A stretch of 64,000 nucleotides of DNA from Streptomyces sp. 11x1 (GTDB lineage Bacteria > Actinomycetota > Actinomycetes > Streptomycetales > Streptomycetaceae): positions 5,977,001 to 6,041,000 of the forward strand of contig NZ_CP122458.1 in the NCBI RefSeq assembly GCF_032598905.1, read 5' to 3'. Each line of letters begins with the position of its first letter. Position 1 is the stretch's first letter. The position numbers were made by a program, and so were the translations under genes. Below are positions 36,012 through 43,719 of the stretch, piece by piece. The notes below the pieces were generated by a model. It worked only from the letters and a program-made list of their open reading frames with translations. It had not been told where the DNA came from and did no database searches.

Positions 36012-36800
36012 TCAGCGCATCAGTTCGCCCGCGTTGACGAGTAGGGACTGGCCGGTGATCGCTCGGGCGCGGTCGGAGGCCAGGAAGACCGCCGCGTCCG
36101 CCACGTCCCCGTCCGTGGCCAGCTCCGGCAGGGCCATCCGCTCGGTCAGCCGCCCCAGCACCTCCGCCTCGGACACGCCCTCACCGTGCGCCGTGAACCG
36201 TACGTACGCCTCCACGGGCGGCCCCCACATCCAGCCCGGCAGCACGGTGTTGACCCGGATCCGATGCGGCCCCAACTCCCGCGCCAGCGAGTACATCGCA
36301 CTCGTCAGCGCGCCCTTGGACGCCGCGTACGCCGCCTGTCGCACCTGCGAGGGCGCGGCCACCGACGACTGCGTGCCGATGATGACGACCGAGCCCCCGC
36401 CCGCCGCCTTCAGGCCGGGCAGACAGGCCCGGGTCATCCGCAGGGTGCCCAGCAGGTTCACGTCGAGCACCGCCTGCCAGGTGGCGAAGTCGGCGTCCTC
36501 CAGGCCCCCGAAGTAGCTGTCCCAGGCCGCCACGTGCACCACCGCGTGCACACCCCCGAACCGCTCCCGCGCCAGCGCCGCGAGCGCCGCGCACTGCGCC
36601 TCGTCGGTGATGTCGGTCGCCCGGAACGCCGTGTGCGCCCCGTCCGGGTCCACATCCGCCGCGGCCTTGGCGAGATTCGCCTCCGTGCGCGCCCCCAGCA
36701 CGGCGTTCCCGCCGTCCCGTACGACCGCCGCGGCGACCCGCTGGCCCAGTCCGGGACCGACTCCCGAGACGACGACGGTCCTTCCCGTGAGCAGTGACAT
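36012..36800 (-). CDS. SDR-family oxidoreductase
   Basis: A 262-residue short-chain dehydrogenase. Cofactor motif SGVGPGLGQRVA (about 13-24); the usual NNAG is replaced by HVAAWDSY; catalytic serine in IIGTQSSV and YAASK as the Tyr/Lys pair. C-terminal GQSLLVNAGELMR. The altered NNAG-like segment suggests a divergent subfamily. It is divergent from the broken twin-barrel gene and the intergenic region contains CTGACG operator site 4, linking it to the 1.8-7.2 kb genes. Confidence 0.88.
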   Translation of the reverse strand: MSLLTGRTVVVSGVGPGLGQRVAAAVVRDGGNAVLGARTEANLAKAAADVDPDGAHTAFRATDITDEAQCAALAALARERFGGVHAVVHVAAWDSYFGGLEDADFATWQAVLDVNLLGTLRMTRACLPGLKAAGGGSVVIIGTQSSVAAPSQVRQAAYAASKGALTSAMYSLARELGPHRIRVNTVLPGWMWGPPVEAYVRFTAHGEGVSEAEVLGRLTERMALPELATDGDVADAAVFLASDRARAITGQSLLVNAGELMR

Positions 36801-36827
36801 CGGAGACCTCCCGGCTCTGGCACATTA

Positions 36828-36844
36828 TCTGACGGAGCGTCAGA
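36828..36844. promoter_or_regulatory. Inverted-repeat operator, CTGACG-N3-CGTCAG type (site 4)
   Basis: TCTGACG-GAG-CGTCAGA, perfect 7-bp arms, in the 80-bp gap between the divergent SDR (start 36800) and the twin-barrel gene fragment (start 36881). Confidence 0.75.
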
Positions 36845-36880
36845 GTATGGGCGACCGCAGGTGGACGGAAGGGAAAGCGC

Positions 36881-37012
36881 ATGAGCGAGGACACCCGCAG
36901 CTCCACGTACGCCGAACTGGCCGCCGTAGGCCCCTACGGCGTCCGCCCCGGCCACGCCCTGATCACGATGGTCGAGCCGCACCCGGGCCGCGAGTACGCG
37001 TACAACCGCTGA
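36881..37012 (+). pseudogene. N-terminal fragment of twin alpha/beta-barrel protein gene
   Basis: ATG 36881 starts MSEDTRSSTYAELAAVGPYG and continues to REYAYNR, then hits TGA at 37010. The fragment corresponds to residues 1-49 of the intact relative at 37476-38333 and stops one codon before the conserved tryptophan. The C-terminal part of the same gene lies at 40141 after about 3.1 kb of foreign sequence. Codons equivalent to residues 50-130 are missing from both fragments. Confidence 0.88.
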
Positions 37013-37447
37013 TTGTGGGTCATATCAACCATCGCTTGCATAGCCGCAGGTCAGCGCCATCTTTTGATGCGGACACTGCGGTGGGTCGAATCGGGGGCGT
37101 TCCGGCCAGACAGCCGGCGCCACCTGGACCATTGCTAGCCTCCCTGCGCCGGAGGGTATATGGGCCCATAGGTAGCGATACCGCCCCGCTTGAGTGCCAG
37201 ATGTCGCGTGTTGCCGGCATCCCTATGACTCCGGGTATGACTTCCTGCCGTGCGAGGCGGCCAGCGATCGAACCTTCGGCGACCCTCTGCGCTCGATCCG
37301 ACTCAACTGAGATCGACCGCACCGGGAAGCCGTCCGCAACGGCGGTGCTCGTTGCGCACCGCCGACAGCGGCCACCGATCCGCCCGCCGCCCCGGTGCGC
37401 GCAATCGCCGAACTTCGCACGGAATCGAGCGGAACACCTCTCCCAAT
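37013..37447. other. Unassigned DNA at the left end of the insertion
   Basis: About 435 bp with GC content somewhat below neighbours and no frame I can assign. It joins the truncated host gene on the left and the operator of the intact copy on the right. Confidence 0.5.
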
Positions 37448-37462
37448 CTGACGCTGCGTCAG
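37448..37462. promoter_or_regulatory. Inverted-repeat operator, CTGACG-N3-CGTCAG type (site 5)
   Basis: CTGACG-CTG-CGTCAG, perfect, ending 13 bp before the intact twin-barrel gene at 37476. Confidence 0.72.
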
Positions 37463-37475
37463 CTAGACCGGACCC

Positions 37476-38333
37476 ATGACGGACGACACGACGCATGCAG
37501 ACGAAACCCGCAGCCACCTGTATGGGGAACTGGCTGCCGTCGGCCCCTACGGAGCCGACCTCGGGCACGCCCTCATCACCATGGTCGAACCGCACTCCGG
37601 CCGGGAGCGCGAATACAATCGCTGGTACGAAGACGACCACTACATCGCCGGCGCGATGGCCATGCCGTGGATGTACGCCGGACGCCGCTGGGTCGCCACC
37701 CGTGACCTGCAACTCCTGCGCTACCCCGAAAAGTCTGCCGTCGCGCAGCCGGTGACGGCAGGCTGCTACATATCCGTCTACTGGATCACCGCCGGCCGCT
37801 ACACCGACCACATGCGCTGGACCGTCGGCATCAACAAGCGGCTGAATCGGGACGCTCGGGTCTTCCAGGACCGCACGCATGTCTTCACCGCGTTCCAGGA
37901 CCACGCGGCGACCGTCTACCGCGATGGTGACGAGGGCCCGCGCGACATCCATGCCCTTGACCACCCCTACGCCGGGCTCGTCGTCCAGGTCATCGACGCC
38001 GGCTCCCCGGAGCAGCGCGGGGAACTGCTCGCGTGGCTGCGCGACGACCACCTCCCGAAACAGCTGGCGGGCTCACCCGCAGGCATGGTGACCGTCTTCA
38101 CGCCGACCCCGCTGCCCCTGGACCGGATGACCTACGTCAAGCAGGTTGAGGGAGTTGGGACCCGGCTGACCCTGCTGTGGTTCCTCCAGCACGATCCGCG
38201 CGAGACCTGGCAGGATCACTTCACGGACCTGGACACGACAGTGGCCGCCTCCGGCCTCGGGGAAGTGCAGTTCGTCGCACCGTTCATCCCCACGGTCCCG
38301 GGAACGGACCGCTACGTGGACGATCTGCGGTGA
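37476..38333 (+). CDS. Twin dimeric alpha/beta-barrel-like protein, unknown function
   Basis: A 285-residue protein. It appears to hold two related ferredoxin-like units: residues 30-75 (GHALITMVEPHSGREREYNR, then WYEDDHYIAG and MPWMYAGRRW) and 167-215 (YAGLVVQVIDAG, ELLAWLRDDHLPKQLAGSP). The W-x(2)-D-x-H pattern in each resembles EthD/dimeric alpha-beta-barrel domains that bind hydrophobic or aromatic ligands; this assignment is inference. A CTGACG operator is directly upstream. It is a second copy of the gene broken at 36881/40141, present inside the insertion. Confidence 0.78.
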   Translation: MTDDTTHADETRSHLYGELAAVGPYGADLGHALITMVEPHSGREREYNRWYEDDHYIAGAMAMPWMYAGRRWVATRDLQLLRYPEKSAVAQPVTAGCYISVYWITAGRYTDHMRWTVGINKRLNRDARVFQDRTHVFTAFQDHAATVYRDGDEGPRDIHALDHPYAGLVVQVIDAGSPEQRGELLAWLRDDHLPKQLAGSPAGMVTVFTPTPLPLDRMTYVKQVEGVGTRLTLLWFLQHDPRETWQDHFTDLDTTVAASGLGEVQFVAPFIPTVPGTDRYVDDLR

Positions 38334-38689
38334 GCTCCCGACGATTGCGGCAGTCTGACGTACCCGCTGATCGCCATGGCCAGGTCGCCGATCGTGGCGG
38401 TCGCCGAGGTGGGCATTGTCCTGCGGCGCAGTCGTCACGGACAGCCTTGGGTGCCGTCCAGTCGCAAGCCGTTCCGCAGAGCACCGGCCTGTCCGACGGC
38501 AACATCTCCTCCGAACTCGGAGACCTGCTGCTGGACGGGCTCGGTTCGGCCTGGCTACCCGGGAAGGCCGTCAACTGCTCATGCTTGCTCGCTCGACGGG
38601 CCAGCTGAGCCGGTTCCCTGCCCGACTCCGACCCAGCTGCCCTATTGCCAGTAGGAAGGGCGCAGGTACTTGGCTCCCGTGACAGAGTG
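38334..38689. other. Unassigned stretch between gene copy and IS4 fragment
   Basis: About 350 bp without a recognisable gene. It could hold decayed 5' sequence of the IS4-type transposase, but I could not match any frame to it. Confidence 0.45.
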
Positions 38690-39030
38690 CTGCACAACAG
38701 GAGGCAGCTGGGACTGCCGCAGCTTCGTCCGCGCCCTGCTCGGGGCGGCCTTCGGCCCGGACACCACCGGCGAACTCGGCTACGCGCGGCGCCTGCTGTC
38801 CCACCTGGACGCCTCGATGGTGCTGCTGGCCGACGCCTACTACGACGCATACGACTTCCTGGATGCAGTGACCGGCACCGGCGCGTCCTTCCTGCTGCGC
38901 TCGACCCGCAAGCGGCGCCCGACGGTGCGCCGCCCGCTGCCGGACGGCTCCTACCTGACCACCATCTGCGCCGGGAGATACCAGGCCGGGCGCGGCTACG
39001 GGCGGCTCGATGTACGGATCATCGGTCCGC
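38690..39030 (+). pseudogene. IS4-type DDE transposase fragment
   Basis: The frame contains FVRALLGAAFGPDTTGELGY, RRLLSHLDASMVLLADAYYD and FLLRSTRKRRPTVRRPLPDG, which resemble the central DDE region of actinomycete IS4-family transposases (LLADxxYD holds a catalytic Asp). Both ends are missing; homology fades after DVRII near 39020 where the IS200-type remnant begins. Confidence 0.7.
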
Positions 39031-39040
39031 AGTATCAAGC

Positions 39041-39268
39041 TCAGCCTGTGGGGCGCTTCTGCCGCTCGATGTACTGCTTCACGACGGTCAGGGGCGCTCC
39101 GCCGCAGCTTCCGGCGAAGTAGGAGCCGGACCAGAAATGGCCGCCCCACAGGTACCGGCGGACGTGCGCGTCGTACTCCTTGCGTAGCAGCCGGGCGGAG
39201 ACGCCTTTGAGGCTGTTGACGAGCTTGGAAAGCTGGACTTTCGGCGGGTAGTGAACGAGCAGATGCAC
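39041..39268 (-). pseudogene. IS200/IS605 tnpA (Y1 transposase) 3' fragment
   Basis: Reading from 39268 leftward gives VHLLVHYPPKVQLSKLVNSL, then KGVSARLLRKEY, RRYLWGGHFWSGSYFAGSCG and VVKQYIERQ. These match the C-terminal half of HUH Y1 transposases, with the catalytic Tyr in KQYIERQ. The N-terminal half and the first His of the HUH motif are lost at the junction with tnpB. Not functional. Confidence 0.8.
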
Positions 39269-39270
39269 GC

Positions 39271-40113
39271 TGGCACATCGCCTTCCGCGTGCAGACATTG
39301 GAGGCCAAGCCCGAGCCGCACCAGGGGCCGGAAGTCGGCATCGACGCGGGAGTCGACATCCCCCTCGCCCTCTCGAACGGGGACCATCAGGACCACGGGC
39401 GTGCATCCCGTCTGCCGGACGGCACCGCCGACCGCGACAAGTGGCTGACGCCCAAGGAGAAGGCCAAGCTCCTCAACCTGGAGCGGCAGGCCGCGTAACA
39501 GAAGTCTTTCCGCGAGAAGGGGGAGAAGACCTCCCGCCGCTTGCAGCGCACCTACGACCAGATCAAGCAGCTCCGAGCAAAAGCCACGCGACGAGCCCTC
39601 GACTGGCAGCACCAGACCACCACCCACCTCGCCCGCACATACGGCACGGTCGTGGTCGAACAACTCAACATCCTCGGCATGACCAAAGCCCCCGCACCCA
39701 AGCCCGACCCCGACAACGCGGGCGAGTTCCTGCGCAACGGCGCCGCAGCGAAGGCCGGGCTCAACCGCTCCATCGCCCAGGAGGCGTGGGGCCGGACCGT
39801 GACGATGCTGACGTACAAGACCGCCCGCTTGGGCGGCCGGCTCGTCAAGGTCCCCGCCCCGCACACCTCCCAGCGATGCTCAGCCTGCGGCTTCATCACC
39901 CCCTGCAGCCGAGAGACCCAAGAGGAATTCGCGTGCAAGAACCCCGACTGCGGCTTCGTCGGCAATGCCGACTGGAACGCGGCCCGGAACATCTTGCACC
40001 TGCACCGGATCGCCACGTCATCGTGGAGGTCCCGGCCGCCGGAAGGCGCGGTCGCAGGGCGGGTAAAACCGTCAAACCTGCCGCAGCAATGTAGGCAGGA
40101 ATCCCCTTCCTGA
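39271..40113 (+). pseudogene. IS605-type tnpB (RuvC-like nuclease) remnant
   Basis: The frame from 39271 reads WHIAFRVQTLEAKPEPHQGP, then VGIDAGVDIPLALS with the first RuvC Asp, a stop TAA at 39496-39498, and then in the same frame QKSFREKGEKTSRRLQRTYD, VVVEQLNILGM, the zinc-finger CSACGFITPC and CKNPDCGF, and NADWNAARNIL with the last RuvC Asp. The 5' third is deleted and one nonsense codon interrupts it, so it is inactive, yet the RuvC and zinc-finger residues persist. It is divergent from the tnpA fragment, as in IS605-type elements. Confidence 0.85.
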
Positions 40114-40140
40114 GCCTGCGAAGGGAGGGGAGAACTTCAA
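40090..40140 (+). mobile_element. IS605-type right end (possible omega-RNA 3' region)
   Basis: CCCCTTCC-tgagcctgc-GAAGGGAGGGG forms a stem near 40101-40130, and the element ends with GAACTTCAA, similar to the hairpin-plus-TCAA right ends that follow tnpB genes. In active elements this region is the 3' part of the TnpB guide (omega) RNA. Host gene sequence resumes at 40141. Confidence 0.6.
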
Positions 40141-40785
40141 CAGGACCGTACGCACGTCTGCACCGCGTTCCAGGACCACGAGGTCACCGTCTACCGCGAC
40201 GGGGCCGCCGGGCCGCGTGACATCCACGCCCTGGACCACCCGTACGCCGGCCTCGTGCTCCAGGTGATCGACGCCGAAGGGCCCGAGGAGCGGGCGGAGT
40301 TGCTGGAGTGGCTGCGGTCCCGCCATCTCCCGAAGCGGCTCGCCGGATCGCCGGCCGCGATGGTCACGGTCTTCCGGCCCACCCCGCTGCCCCTCGACCG
40401 GATGTCGTACGTCAAGCAGGTCGAGGGCGTCGACACCCGCCTCACCCTCCTCTGGTTCCTGGAGGCCGACCCACGGGACCGCTGGGAGGCGTCCTTCGGC
40501 GGACTGGGGGACGCGGTCGCCGAAGGCGGTCTGGGAAGGCTGGAGTTGCTGGCCCCGTTCGTCCCCACGGTGCCGGGGACGGACAGGTACGTGGACGGCT
40601 CCGCTGGAGGGCCGGGCGGCCCGCTGGAGGGCCGGGCGGCCAGGGGCGCGGGGACGCCGCGTGGGGGCAAGGCCGAGCCCCCTCGGCCAGGACGGCGGGC
40701 CGGTCGAGAGGGCTCTGTCGGTGGTGCTTGTGGAGTTGTCGTTCAGGCGCTCGAACGAGGGCCGGAACCGTATCTCAGGCCTTGA
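40141..40785 (+). pseudogene. C-terminal fragment of twin alpha/beta-barrel protein gene
   Basis: The frame resumes at QDRTHVCTAFQDHEVTVYRD, equivalent to residue 131 of the intact copy, and runs through LPLDRMSYVKQVEGVDTR to VPTVPGTDRYVDG near 40602. The normal stop is lost; the frame continues through two copies of a Pro/Gly-rich 18-bp-class repeat to TGA 40785. It has no start and completes the fragment at 36881. Confidence 0.87.
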
Positions 40786-40966
40786 CCGAGGAGACGAAGG
40801 TGTTCCACGCGTCGGCGGGGAACGCCAGGGTGGGGCCGTCGGTGACCTTGGAGTCCCGGACCGCCATGGCGGACAGGACGGGGGACTTGATCTCGACGCA
40901 CGCGCCGTTCCCCTGGGAGTAGGAGGACTTGACCCACCTGTCCGTGGCGCCTTGCTGAATTGCCAT
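40775..40966 (-). CDS. DUF397 small protein
   Basis: A 63-residue DUF397 protein: RWVKSSYSQGNGACVEIKSP, then VLSAMAVRDSK and FPADAWNTFVSSVK. It belongs with the XRE/DUF5753 gene 311 bp upstream on the same strand. Its 3' end overlaps the extended end of the opposite-strand gene fragment by 11 bp. Confidence 0.92.
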   Translation of the reverse strand: MAIQQGATDRWVKSSYSQGNGACVEIKSPVLSAMAVRDSKVTDGPTLAFPADAWNTFVSSVKA

Positions 40967-41277
40967 TTCTGCTCCGGTGCTGGTTCGTCGCTGAGTTGCT
41001 GTCGCCGCGCCGCGGGTTCCCTGCCGGAACCCGCGGTTCGGTTTGCGCCAAGACTGCTGAGCTCTTGGCGTGATCGACGCTACTCGTCAGCATCGGCAGA
41101 CGAAGCGACTATTCACTCGTGCGGGTGGCATATTCCAATATGGTCTTCCATTGGGGCATGTGGAGGGTGTATCTTCCGGCGCTTCCTCGTTCAGAAGTTT
41201 CCAGGAGTTGCCCAGAGCGTCTGGAATCGCTCGGAGGGTCGCTCCGGTGTCCGGGAGGCGCTCCGGTGTCCGGGAGT
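40967..41277. other. Gap between XRE and DUF397 genes
   Basis: 311 bp without a gene, with an AT-richer patch (41100-41190) that probably holds the DUF397 promoter. It ends in two 17-bp direct repeats (GCTCCGGTGTCCGGGAG at 41241 and 41260). Confidence 0.6.
41241..41276. repeat. Two 17-bp direct repeats
   Basis: GCTCCGGTGTCCGGGAG occurs at 41241-41257 and 41260-41276, one base before the XRE stop codon. Confidence 0.85.
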
Positions 41278-42135
41278 TCAGCGCGCGTATTCCTTCGCGA
41301 CGTTCTCGATGAACTGCCGTGACTGCTCCACGTTCAGCGCCTGCGCCCGGAGGTGCTCGTACATCACGGTGTACTTCTGCACGTCGTGCGGTTTCTCCAG
41401 GTAGAGGTCGCTGGTCACCCCTTCGATGTACACCACGCTCGAATCGGCCGCGTCGACGAACTCCAGGATGGCGTACTGGCCGTTGATGCCCGGATGGGCC
41501 CCGACCTCGAACGGCAGCACCTGCACCGTGACATGGGGCACCTGGGACAACTCGATGAGGTGCTCCAGCTGTTCACGCATCACCGACCGGGATCCCACCA
41601 CCCGGCGCAGGGCCGCCTCGTCCAGCACCGTCCACAGCCGCAGCGGGTTGGTGTCGGTGGTGACACGGTCCTGGCGCCGTATGCGCACCTCGACGCGCTT
41701 CTCGATCTCGGTCGCCGACGTCTCGGGCAGCGCGCCCCTGATGATGGCCTCGGCGTACGGACGGCTCTGCAGCAGCCCGGGGACGACCTGGGGGTCGTAC
41801 ACCCGCAGCGACTCCGCGTCGGTCTCCAGGCCGATGTAGACGCTGTACGGTACGTCCCCGAAGGCGTGCCACCAGCCCTGCTGGCGGGAGTCCTTGGCCA
41901 TCTGCATCAGGGAGTCGACGACTCTCTGGTCCTCGACCTCGTAGACCCCGCAGAGGTCGCGTACGTCGCGCTGGCTGATGGAGCGACGGCCGTTCTCCAG
42001 GCGGCTGATCTTCGACTGGGAGACCAGCAGTCGCTCGGCGACCTCTTCGGCGGTCATACCCTTGAGCTCGCGGAGCCGACGCAGCTCCTGGCCCAACCGG
42101 CGTCGCCTGACGGTGGGATTGACATTGGACGCCAC
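41278..42135 (-). CDS. XRE-family regulator with DUF5753 domain
   Basis: A 285-residue regulator. HTH at about 14-75 (ELRRLRELKGMTAEEVAERL, SQSKISRLENGRRSIS), DUF5753 in the rest (GWWHAFGDVPYSVYIGLE, PQVVPGLLQSRPYAEAIIRG, VTVQVLPFEVGAHPG). It pairs with the downstream DUF397 gene. A perfect ATCTGCT-GCTG-AGCAGAT palindrome 39 bp upstream may be its operator. Confidence 0.93.
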   Translation of the reverse strand: MASNVNPTVRRRRLGQELRRLRELKGMTAEEVAERLLVSQSKISRLENGRRSISQRDVRDLCGVYEVEDQRVVDSLMQMAKDSRQQGWWHAFGDVPYSVYIGLETDAESLRVYDPQVVPGLLQSRPYAEAIIRGALPETSATEIEKRVEVRIRRQDRVTTDTNPLRLWTVLDEAALRRVVGSRSVMREQLEHLIELSQVPHVTVQVLPFEVGAHPGINGQYAILEFVDAADSSVVYIEGVTSDLYLEKPHDVQKYTVMYEHLRAQALNVEQSRQFIENVAKEYAR

Positions 42136-42173
42136 GGGACGTGCACCTCCGGCTGCGTGCCTCTACTTTGCGT

Positions 42174-42191
42174 ATCTGCTGCTGAGCAGAT
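42174..42191. promoter_or_regulatory. Palindrome ATCTGCT-GCTG-AGCAGAT upstream of the XRE gene
   Basis: Perfect 7-bp arms with a 4-bp spacer, 39 bp upstream of the regulator start; candidate autoregulatory operator. Confidence 0.5.
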
Positions 42192-42487
42192 TGCCACCAA
42201 GGTGCTGAGTACCGCTGGAAAACAGCGGATATGCGCTGTGCACGCGCCGTTTGCGTCGGTGTTTTCCCGCCGTGGAGGGATCTCCGCCGGACGTTTGTCG
42301 GATCTCCCGAGGGCGGCACGCGAGTCGGGCACGAGGACGCGACGCGAGACTGGGCGCGGACATGCGGTCGCGCGGGGCGTGCGCGGCCGTTTGCGCGGTC
42401 GCACACGCCCCGCGCGAACCGGCGGCTCCCGAACGGGTTCTGGGTCCCTGCGAGCGGTCCGGTGCCGGCGATGCACGTGATGCGGGT

Positions 42488-42523
42488 GGTGCTGGTGCTG
42501 GTGCTGGTGCTGGTGCTGGTGCT
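42488..42523. repeat. Tandem GGTGCT hexamer, six units
   Basis: Six perfect GGTGCT units in the gap between the XRE gene and the GPP34 gene. Confidence 0.95.
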
Positions 42524-42654
42524 GCGTAGTACGTGGTGCGTGCGTGGTGCCGTGCGTGCGTGGGGCACGTGGTGCGGTGGGAGGTCTGGACCCGCGGCTC
42601 TGGGTCCTGCTCCCACCCGCACCTCGGTACCTCAGCGCGTGGTTCGGTTGGATC

Positions 42655-43413
42655 TCAGTGCGCCACCACGCGGGCCATCGAGCCTCGGCGCGGCTGCATC
42701 GGAAGACCGCGTGCGGGCTCCGGTGCGGGCGGCCTGGCGCCGGGGGCGGCCTGACGGCCGGTCGGTGCCGGGCTGCGACGCGGCTGTGCGCCCACGCCGT
42801 TCTGCACGTCCATGACGGCGTGGGCCACCAGGCCACCCATGGGGTCGTGCCGGATCAGGTCCCGCAGCCGGGAGCGGGACGAGCGTCCCTCGTTCCCCGG
42901 ATACAGGTGCTTGCCGAGGCCGACCGCGTGCGCCAGGGCGGCGAGCGCCGCGGTCCGTGGGTCCGGCGGTACGCCGGTGCGGATCGCGGAATCCAGCCGG
43001 GCTCGGATCTCCCGGCTGATCTCGGTCTGACTCGCCTGGTAGCGAGTCGTCGGCAGCACTCCGCACATCTGGCCCGCCACGGCATGCACCATGCCGCACC
43101 GCTCCAGATGCGAGAGGTAGATCTGACGGAGCCCGAGACGGGGCCCGCCTATCCAATGGACCGCCCGTACGGGAGCGCCACGCCTTCGCAGCAACTCCAA
43201 CGCGCAGTCCAGCGTCGGATCTCCAGTCGGCCGTGGGGACACCACGGCGATACGATCCCCGTCTGGGGCTATCCGTCCGGCCAGCGCCAGCTCCACTAGC
43301 TGCGCTCCGGCCAGACCAAGGTCGAGCGACTGCGGCTGTGCGGTGGTACCCGTGGCCGGGTCCAACGCCAGCAGCAGAAGCTCCTCCGGAAGTGTTCTGC
43401 GGCTCCTGCCCAT
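42655..43413 (-). CDS. GPP34 (GOLPH3/Vps74-like) family protein
   Basis: A 252-residue protein whose start MGRSRRTLPEELLLLALDP and segment LDLGLAGAQLVELALAGRI mark the GPP34 domain, known in eukaryotic GOLPH3 as a phosphoinositide-binding Golgi protein and widespread but uncharacterised in actinomycetes. The last 50 residues (after VQNGVG) are a Pro/Arg/Ala-rich disordered tail. Divergent from the carboxypeptidase gene. Confidence 0.88.
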   Translation of the reverse strand: MGRSRRTLPEELLLLALDPATGTTAQPQSLDLGLAGAQLVELALAGRIAPDGDRIAVVSPRPTGDPTLDCALELLRRRGAPVRAVHWIGGPRLGLRQIYLSHLERCGMVHAVAGQMCGVLPTTRYQASQTEISREIRARLDSAIRTGVPPDPRTAALAALAHAVGLGKHLYPGNEGRSSRSRLRDLIRHDPMGGLVAHAVMDVQNGVGAQPRRSPAPTGRQAAPGARPPAPEPARGLPMQPRRGSMARVVAH

Positions 43414-43620
43414 CCATGCCTCCCCGCGTGGATGAAAGACAGGGTGACCCCTCTCACATTGGTCTGTCGAGGGTGCGTGACCGAAATGTAGTGGAACCGG
43501 TAGGTATGTCGTTCTCGTCTACCGGAGGGGCCAAGCCCGCACACAGGACACTGGTACATGGTTCGGACAGCGGCGCGGCGCGGTGGTGCGCCGGTGACTA
43601 GTGTCCGGGCGGCGGGTTTT

Positions 43621-43652
43621 TTTCACGGATTCACGGATTCACGGATTCACGG
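43621..43652. repeat. Tandem 8-bp repeat TTCACGGA
   Basis: Four near-perfect TTCACGGA units after a T-tract, in the 306-bp gap between the GPP34 and carboxypeptidase genes; degenerate copies continue to about 43672. Otherwise the gap holds no gene. Confidence 0.9.
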
Positions 43653-43719
43653 GTTCTACGGTTCACGGTTCGGTTGGGCGCGCGCTCCTAGGACGGGCGG
43701 CGCGCGGGAGGAGGCATCG

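Larger units (their letters stand above)
37011..40140. mobile_element. Composite insertion with IS4 and IS200/IS605 remnants and a gene copy
   Basis: The segment separates two halves of one gene. In order it has an unassigned 435-bp stretch, CTGACG operator site 5 with an intact gene copy (37476-38333), an unassigned 350-bp stretch, an IS4-type transposase fragment, and a divergent tnpA/tnpB remnant whose right end abuts the host gene at 40140. No target-site duplication is visible, and about 81 host codons are lost, so it is not a simple insertion. Confidence 0.75.
42136..42654. other. 519-bp intergenic stretch
   Basis: No gene recognised. It contains the regulator palindrome at 42174-42191, a six-unit GGTGCT tandem repeat at 42488-42523 and a low-complexity GTGCGTGG-rich tail to about 42590. 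Confidence 0.6.

Noticed and set aside
39271..40113. Active TnpB nuclease
   Set aside because: 5' third deleted and an in-frame TAA interrupts the frame.
37011..40140. Intact composite transposon
   Set aside because: Both transposase types are fragments and no inverted ends or target duplication are visible.
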